56,985 bases of DNA from Spirulina sp. CCY15215. Lineage in GTDB: Bacteria; Cyanobacteriota; Cyanobacteriia; Cyanobacteriales; Spirulinaceae. The translations under genes were made by a program, and so were the position numbers. The DNA lies in assembly GCF_016888125.1 (NCBI RefSeq), contig NZ_JACSWA010000535.1, positions 1 through 56,985 on the forward strand, in the 5' to 3' direction. Below are positions 52,466 to 56,985 of this stretch, piece after piece (positions within the stretch are counted from its first letter, which is position 1; the number at the start of each line of letters is the position of its first letter). The notes beneath the pieces are model-generated. The model saw only the letters and a list, made by a program, of their open reading frames with translations. It made no database searches and was not told the origin of the DNA.

Positions 52466-53779
52466 GTGAGAATTATTGCTTATATTTATGCCGACCCTGC
52501 GATCGAATCTGTCCCCGATGCTAATATTTGGGGGTTAGAAATAGATCGAGTCTATCGAGATTTAGGCGATCGCGCTCAACTGCAACAACTCCTGCAAGAC
52601 TGCAAAACTAATCCTCCCGATTATCTCCTGTTACGTCGCTTAGACGAACTGGGAGATACCCTCAACACCGTAGCAACAATAGTGGCACAAATTGAAGCAG
52701 TAGGAACTAGCATCATTGCCACCGAACAGCATTATCATTCCTTCGAGACTAATCAACAAGATCCATCCGGCGATCGCCTTTTCGACCTTCTCGCAGAAAT
52801 TCAGCAAAATCAATACAGTCGTCGCATTCGTCAAGGTCATGCCCGCAATCGTATCAAAGTAATGCCTCCTCCTGGCAAGGCAACTTACGGTTATCGAAGA
52901 GGAAAAGACCGTTACATTTTAGATCGTTCTACTGCTCCAGTTGTTAAAGATTTTTTCGAGCATTATTTACTTTACAGTTCCCTGCGAGGCTCCGTTCGCT
53001 ACTTAGAAAAGAAATACGGGAAAAAAATTTCCGTCACAACCGGTCGTCGTTGGTTAACAAACCCCATCTATCGCGGCGATACAAAGTATCATAACGGGGA
53101 TATTCTTCCCAATACCCACACAGCGATTTTATCCCGCGAAGAAGCCGCACAAATTGATCGCTTATTAAAGCGTAATAGTCGTTTACCCTCTCGTAGCGCC
53201 AGTGCGCCGCGTTCTCTGGCTGGGTTGGTAATATGCGGGCAATGCTACTCTCATCATACCATTACCCGCGTTACTGCCCGTAAAAAAAGCAAAGAATACT
53301 TGTATTTACGTCCCGTTAGTTGTCCCGAACAAAATAAATGTAAAGCCATTCCTTACCAAGATATTTTAGAACAAACTATCGCACAAATCTGTCAAATTTT
53401 ACCCTTGGCGATCGCCGGGATGAATGCCCCCGAGAGAAGTAGTCCTAAAGGCGCGATCGCGGCACAAATGGCGCAAAAAGAAACAATTATGCAGCAACTC
53501 CCCGACTTACAAAAACAAGGAATTCTCGATGCAGAAACCGCCGATCTGCGTCACTATAAACTCCGCACAGAATTGTCTCAATTGCAACAAAAACTGTCTC
53601 AACTTCCTCCCGATAATTTAAAACCGATCGCCCAAGAGATTTCCTTTCCTCAATTTTGGTTAGATTTGTCAGAAACCGAGCGACGTTTTTATTTTCGAGA
53701 GTTTATTAAGCATATTAAAATTATCCGCGATCTCGAGCAACAATGGCATCTAGAATTAGTTTTTATCTTTAGTCCGTAA
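52466..53779 (+). CDS. Serine-recombinase-family protein, probably without the catalytic serine
   Basis: 437 residues from GTG at 52466 (TTG at 52463 is adjacent). The N-terminal resolvase-like domain is recognisable (RIIAYIYADPAIES, LLLRRLDELGDTLNTVATIV, GTSIIATEQHY). A Recombinase domain (GKATYGYRRGKDRYILD, VRYLEKKYGKKISVTTGRRWLTNPIYRGD), a zinc-ribbon-like segment (CGQCYSHH, then VSCPEQNKC) and a coiled coil follow. At the position where the family has Y-x-R-x-S or Y-S, this protein has YIYADP. So the nucleophile appears to be Ala and strand transfer is doubtful. I recall similar proteins in many cyanobacteria outside mobile elements. It overlaps the convergent fraD-like gene by 11 bp. Confidence 0.8.
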   Translation: MRIIAYIYADPAIESVPDANIWGLEIDRVYRDLGDRAQLQQLLQDCKTNPPDYLLLRRLDELGDTLNTVATIVAQIEAVGTSIIATEQHYHSFETNQQDPSGDRLFDLLAEIQQNQYSRRIRQGHARNRIKVMPPPGKATYGYRRGKDRYILDRSTAPVVKDFFEHYLLYSSLRGSVRYLEKKYGKKISVTTGRRWLTNPIYRGDTKYHNGDILPNTHTAILSREEAAQIDRLLKRNSRLPSRSASAPRSLAGLVICGQCYSHHTITRVTARKKSKEYLYLRPVSCPEQNKCKAIPYQDILEQTIAQICQILPLAIAGMNAPERSSPKGAIAAQMAQKETIMQQLPDLQKQGILDAETADLRHYKLRTELSQLQQKLSQLPPDNLKPIAQEISFPQFWLDLSETERRFYFREFIKHIKIIRDLEQQWHLELVFIFSP

Positions 53780-54671
53780 AGCTGCTATTTCTTGATAGGT
53801 TGCAAATGACTTGCGCGAGTTCGTCTTGTTGGCGAATATCGCAAATTGTTTCGTGGCGATCGCTTCCATTTTCTAGAGTCTTATTAGAGCGAGGTCCAAG
53901 CCATTGAGCAATTAGTTTCACTTGATATTCCGATGAGATTGAAGATAATTGAGACTCTATTTCCCAAAGGTCATTTTCCTTGAGAAAATTCAAGTTTTCC
54001 AAGACTTGAGACTGAAAATTGGGGAGAAAACTTGCCCCTTCACTGGCTTTTAATTGCTCTGTGACTTCCCCCCAGGGGCGATCGTCAAATTGTTGTTCGA
54101 GCAATTTTCGCATTTCTTCAAGAATCAAAAAAACTCGAGGTTGAGAAGAAGAAGTATCCAATTTTACGACAAACTTACTATCGCTAAAATCTTCGATAAG
54201 AAGACTAGGATATTGTTGAGTCCAATCATTACAGAGAAAATAGAATTGCAGCCAGCAAGCCAGTAAAATTTGGGTTTCTAGTAAAATTAGAACAGCTTGA
54301 CGTTTGCTAGAATGAGGCACTTTAAACTCTAAATTTTGAGTAATAAAATGTGCCAGCGAAGCAAGGAATGCCGCGAGAGGAAACAACAAAATAACCAGAA
54401 TTTGTGGCTTTATCCCAAACAGTTTCCAGCAAAATACACAAATTGATGCTGCTACTATCCAAGGCGTAGATTGCCAACGGTTTTCAATGCCGATCCAAGC
54501 AATACTAATAATTAAAAGGAGATAACCTATAATAGCAATAATTTCCCCTAGAAATCCTCTTGCGATCGCGGACATCCCCCCTGAAAATAAACTTAAGCAA
54601 AATAACGTTTGCCAGCAATAAGCACGAGGAGGCTTAAAGATACCCCAGATTTTATCAAAAATATCTTTCAT
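53769..54671 (-). CDS. fraD: Septal junction protein FraD-like (DUF5357 type)
   Basis: 300 residues from the ATG at 54671, which overlaps the upstream stop as ATGA. About five hydrophobic segments span the first ~165 residues (e.g. IIAIIGYLLLIISIAWIGI, ILVILLFPLAAFLASLAHF, ETQILLACWLQFYFL). A ~135-residue C-terminal part starting NDWTQQYPSLLIEDFSDSKF should be periplasmic. This matches FraD of heterocyst-formers: five TM segments plus an extracytoplasmic domain, needed for filament integrity and intercellular exchange. The call rests on topology, that recalled layout and the FraC-like neighbour. fraE is not next. Confidence 0.65.
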   Translation of the reverse strand: MKDIFDKIWGIFKPPRAYCWQTLFCLSLFSGGMSAIARGFLGEIIAIIGYLLLIISIAWIGIENRWQSTPWIVAASICVFCWKLFGIKPQILVILLFPLAAFLASLAHFITQNLEFKVPHSSKRQAVLILLETQILLACWLQFYFLCNDWTQQYPSLLIEDFSDSKFVVKLDTSSSQPRVFLILEEMRKLLEQQFDDRPWGEVTEQLKASEGASFLPNFQSQVLENLNFLKENDLWEIESQLSSISSEYQVKLIAQWLGPRSNKTLENGSDRHETICDIRQQDELAQVICNLSRNSSFTD

Positions 54672-55216
54672 TGTGCCTGATATACATTTAATAAAATGAT
54701 AAATAAGGCAACAACACAACTACTTAAAGCATTAGCTTGAAAAATCGTAGCAATTGTTTTAACATCAACTTTAACAATTGCTGTATTTATTCGATTGATC
54801 AAAGGAATAGCATTTTGGATTGTTTCATTGTTTTGTTCGGCAGAACTTTTTAAAAACACTTGTAAAAGTTGTAAACTCTTGAATTCTACAAAAATAATTA
54901 AGGCACACATCATGACTAAGACTGCTGCTAGAATGGGATAAACATGAATCCACAGATTGAGACCATTGAAGTTATTGAAAAAGATAATACCAATTAAATG
55001 TAGCCTCTCGCTTTCTGGTGCAAAACCTTGAAATATAAAAAAGACAAACCAGAGGACAATTGTTGATAAAAGATTAATCGAGATTGAAAATTCTATACTC
55101 TGTTTGCGCGTTAATCTTAATTTTTGGTGTATAACGATCGCCTCAATCGAAATACCGATAGATAGCGTGAGAAGTTGTAAAATAATCAGAGGAATAGGTA
55201 AAAATACGATAGACAT
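54668..55216 (-). CDS. fraC: Filament integrity protein FraC-like
   Basis: 182 residues with three clear transmembrane regions (LPIPLIILQLLTLSIGISIEA, LLSTIVLWFVFFIFQGF, VYPILAAVLVMMCALIIFV) and a fourth hydrophobic C-terminal stretch. The opening, LQLLTLSIGISIEAIVIHQKLRLTRKQSIEFS, and HLIGIIFFNNF resemble FraC (about 180 residues in Anabaena). It is translationally coupled to the FraD-like gene, the known fraC-fraD order. Fra proteins localise to intercellular septa, so this points to a filamentous organism. Confidence 0.65.
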   Translation of the reverse strand: MSIVFLPIPLIILQLLTLSIGISIEAIVIHQKLRLTRKQSIEFSISINLLSTIVLWFVFFIFQGFAPESERLHLIGIIFFNNFNGLNLWIHVYPILAAVLVMMCALIIFVEFKSLQLLQVFLKSSAEQNNETIQNAIPLINRINTAIVKVDVKTIATIFQANALSSCVVALFIILLNVYQAQ

Positions 55217-55290
55217 CTCAAAAGATTAATCAGTAGAAATTTTTGTGAAGGTTTTCAGTAATTGCTCACAACAAAGGCAAAATAACGTTA

Positions 55291-55305
55291 GTCTTAATTT
55301 AAGAC
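55291..55305. promoter_or_regulatory. Palindromic operator candidate for the TetR gene
   Basis: GTCTTAATTTAAGAC, a perfect 15-bp palindrome (7-bp arms around one T), 21 bp upstream of the TetR ATG, in the 110-bp divergent gap with fraC. TetR repressors commonly bind such sites in their own promoters. Confidence 0.5.
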
Positions 55306-55326
55306 CTTCCCCTACACAGTAAAGCT

Positions 55327-55956
55327 ATGGCAGTTTTTCATCAACGCTCCACCATCGAACATCCAGTAGAAGAGAGTACGCGCACTCGCATTTTGCAAGC
55401 GGCTCAACGCTTATTTGCGCGTAAGGGTTATGATGGCACTACCACTCGCGATTTAGCATCGGCGGCAAATGTAGCAGAAGGAACATTATTTCGTCATTTT
55501 GCCAATAAAAAGGCGATTTTGGTGGAAGTAGCAACGCGAGGATGGGTTGAAATTCTGACTGATTTGCTGACAGAGTTGAGTGAAATGGGAAGTTATAAGG
55601 CTGTTGCACAAGTCATGCGAAGACGAATGCTACGAATGCGCGAAAGTCACGATCTGATGCGGGTATGCTTTATGGAGGCGCAATTTCATCCTGAGTTGCG
55701 CGATCGCATTCAGTCAGAAATTATCGATAAAATGACCGATGTAGCTGAGGCATTTTTTGAGACGGCGATGGAACGGGGAGTTTATCGTAAGATGAATCCT
55801 AAAATTGTCGCCCAGGTATTTTTAGGAATGTTTGCAGTGGCGGGTTTTTCTGACAACACTATTATTGACCCCAATGCCTCGCCAGAATCTATGAAAGAAA
55901 TGGCAGAAGGCATTGCTGATATTTTTCTGCGCGGTGTGTTGGTGAAGGAAGAATAA
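55327..55956 (+). CDS. TetR/AcrR family transcriptional regulator
   Basis: 209 residues. The N-terminal HTH is typical: TRTRILQAAQRLFARKGYDG, then TTTRDLASAANVAEGTLFRHFANKKAIL. The C-terminal ligand-binding/dimer domain is all-helical (about 65-205) with no recognisable ligand. The divergent neighbour is the fraC-fraD pair, which it may control; the other neighbour is a convergent DsbA-like gene. The palindrome at 55291 is a plausible binding site. Confidence 0.93.
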   Translation: MAVFHQRSTIEHPVEESTRTRILQAAQRLFARKGYDGTTTRDLASAANVAEGTLFRHFANKKAILVEVATRGWVEILTDLLTELSEMGSYKAVAQVMRRRMLRMRESHDLMRVCFMEAQFHPELRDRIQSEIIDKMTDVAEAFFETAMERGVYRKMNPKIVAQVFLGMFAVAGFSDNTIIDPNASPESMKEMAEGIADIFLRGVLVKEE

Positions 55957-55988
55957 ATGATGGAGAATAAAATTTGAATTCCAAATTT

Positions 55989-56759
55989 TTACTCTTTACT
56001 CTCTTTCGCAAATACTGTTTCCAATGTTTTCAAATCAACTGCACCGCTTAAGGCTTCACCATTGAAGGCAAAAAAGGGCGTTCCTTGAATGAGTAGCGAT
56101 CGCGCTAGTTGGATATCTTCGGCGATCGCATCTTGGGCTTGGGAACGGTTGCGATCGCGATCGAATTGCTCTAAATCTAAATTAAGATCTTCGGCAAGTT
56201 CTTGATATAATTCTTCTCCTAAATCTTCTTGATTTGCAAACAAGCCATCATAATACTGCCAAAACTTGCCTTGTTGTCCCGCAGCATAAGCCGCTACAGC
56301 AGCATTTAAGGCTTGAGGATGAATGCTCAGAGGCAGATTTTTGTAAACAAGAGTAACGCGATCGCCATATTTTGCCATAAATTCCTTCACTGTTTCCCTG
56401 GCAAGAGAGCAAAATGGGCATTGAAAATCCGAGAACATGAAGAGAACATTTTGACCATCTTCTGCCCCTTGGATAGGAGAATCTCTGATAAAGGCTTGCG
56501 GGTTGACCTGCATTTGCTGTACAACAGCTTTTTGCATCGCCTTTTGTTGTGCTTCTTGCTGACGTTGATAATTTTGTACAGACTCGATAATCGCTTCTGG
56601 ATGAGCGCGAATAATACTTAATACTTGTTCTTCCAATGAGTTTGTATTATCTGCACGGGCAGGCAATATATCACGCCATAATCCCAAAAACAATAGACCA
56701 ACCAAGAGAAAAACGACCAAGAGAAAATTTAAGAGTTTCCCAGTTTTATTTTGCATCAA
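55989..56759 (-). CDS. DsbA family (thioredoxin-fold) periplasmic protein
   Basis: 256 residues. An N-terminal hydrophobic segment (LLNFLLVVFLLVGLLFLGLW) acts as signal or anchor. A helical Gln-rich stretch follows (NYQRQQEAQQKAMQKAVVQQM). The thioredoxin-fold domain, about 95-250, has FSDFQCPFCSLARETVKEF (active site CPFC), KNLPLSIHPQALNAAVAAYA and the cis-Pro loop IQGTPFFAFNG. This is the DsbA/BdbD-like Thioredoxin_4 architecture with an N-terminal linker. It likely oxidises or isomerises disulphides of exported proteins. No DsbB or VKOR gene is in the window. Confidence 0.92.
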   Translation of the reverse strand: MMQNKTGKLLNFLLVVFLLVGLLFLGLWRDILPARADNTNSLEEQVLSIIRAHPEAIIESVQNYQRQQEAQQKAMQKAVVQQMQVNPQAFIRDSPIQGAEDGQNVLFMFSDFQCPFCSLARETVKEFMAKYGDRVTLVYKNLPLSIHPQALNAAVAAYAAGQQGKFWQYYDGLFANQEDLGEELYQELAEDLNLDLEQFDRDRNRSQAQDAIAEDIQLARSLLIQGTPFFAFNGEALSGAVDLKTLETVFAKESKE

Positions 56760-56780
56760 ATTAATAGGACTTACGCATTA

Positions 56781-56841
56781 GCAGGCATCTTGCCTGCACT
56801 ACTATAGCAAGAGAATACAGTAGTGGGAGCGTCTCGCTCCC
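56781..56841. repeat. Paired 17-bp hairpins with TCT loops
   Basis: GCAGGCATCTTGCCTGC (56781-56797) and GGGAGCGTCTCGCTCCC (56825-56841) are two hairpins with perfect 7-bp stems and the same TCT loop but unrelated stems. They sit after a GGACTTACGCA motif that I recall at the ends of many cyanobacterial intergenic repeats. They form the start of a repeat region upstream of the DsbA-like gene. Confidence 0.7.
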
Positions 56842-56985
56842 TAGCCGCGTCGTCTCGCTCCCTAGCCGCGTCGTCTCGCTCCCTAGCTGCGTCGTCTCGC
56901 TCCCTAGCCGCGTCGTCTCGCTCCCTAGCCGCGTCGTCTCGCTCCCTAGCCGCGTCGTCTCGCTCCCTAGCCGCGTCGTCTCGCT
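56831..56985. repeat. 21-bp tandem repeat running off the window
   Basis: About 7.4 copies of a 21-bp unit containing CTCGCTCCCTAGCCGC, nearly identical (one C-to-T change, CTAGCTGC, in one unit). The array continues past the window end. The first unit shares its CGCTCCC with the hairpin at 56825-56841, which suggests the array grew from that element by slippage. Confidence 0.92.

Noticed and set aside
52466-53779. An integrative mobile element carried by the recombinase.
   Set aside because: No attachment-site repeats or cargo around it, and the catalytic Ser seems absent.

Overview
The window is chromosomal DNA from a cyanobacterium. The palindrome GCGATCGC (HIP1) recurs throughout. chlG (chlorophyll synthase), Tic22, DUF2862, DUF3155 and other cyanobacterial families are present. 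A likely fraC-fraD pair suggests a filamentous species, although nothing here shows whether it makes heterocysts. No rRNA, tRNA, CRISPR array or transposase gene was seen.

Layout, left to right. 0-7 kb: gnd, a Na/Pi transporter, a membrane-anchored protein with a HicA-like C-terminus, then a reverse-strand rlmN / nucleotidyltransferase / glycosyltransferase group. 7-13.5 kb: a CheY-like regulator, a Slt-type lytic transglycosylase, a cheW cut short where a Uma2-family gene abuts it, glucokinase, and a cobK-DUF2470 pair. 13.6-18.2 kb: Tic22, an MscS channel, a 15-bp repeat tract and a polysaccharide ABC exporter. 18.3-23 kb: DUF2862, an ArsA-like protein with an altered P-loop, chlG, a RelE-type toxin-antitoxin pair and lpdA. 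23-31 kb: a 977-residue receiver/GAF/PAS adenylate cyclase with a structured leader and a telomere-like (GGGTTA)5 tract after it, then a glycosyltransferase, a propeller protein, unknowns and a WecG-type glycosyltransferase.

31-42.1 kb looks like an accessory region. It holds an OLD-type ATPase/TOPRIM gene without HIP1 sites, a frameshifted gene, an EPS initiating sugar transferase, YjbQ, and a SET-domain gene. It also holds a MATE / methyltransferase / O-carbamoyltransferase cassette. The cassette is bracketed by 54-bp inverted repeats and, further out, by 3' fragments of a response regulator and a histidine kinase.

42.1-57 kb: DUF29, crcB, a CSP41-like epimerase, then the most unusual locus. 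One reverse-strand gene encodes nine TPRs, a periplasmic dCache sensor and a C-terminal pentameric ligand-gated-ion-channel-like module. It is divergent from a lipoprotein that fuses two substrate-binding-protein domains (amino-acid type and PstS type), and a GAF histidine kinase follows. The window closes with DUF3155, a serine-recombinase-like protein lacking the expected serine, fraD/fraC, a TetR regulator with a palindromic operator candidate, a DsbA-like protein and a 21-bp tandem repeat running off the end.

Envelope and polysaccharide functions recur: NDP-sugar synthesis, initiating transferase, glycosyltransferases, ABC export, lytic transglycosylase and septal proteins. So do signalling functions: cyclase, Cache/channel fusion and kinases. 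All calls are by reading; no database search was run.
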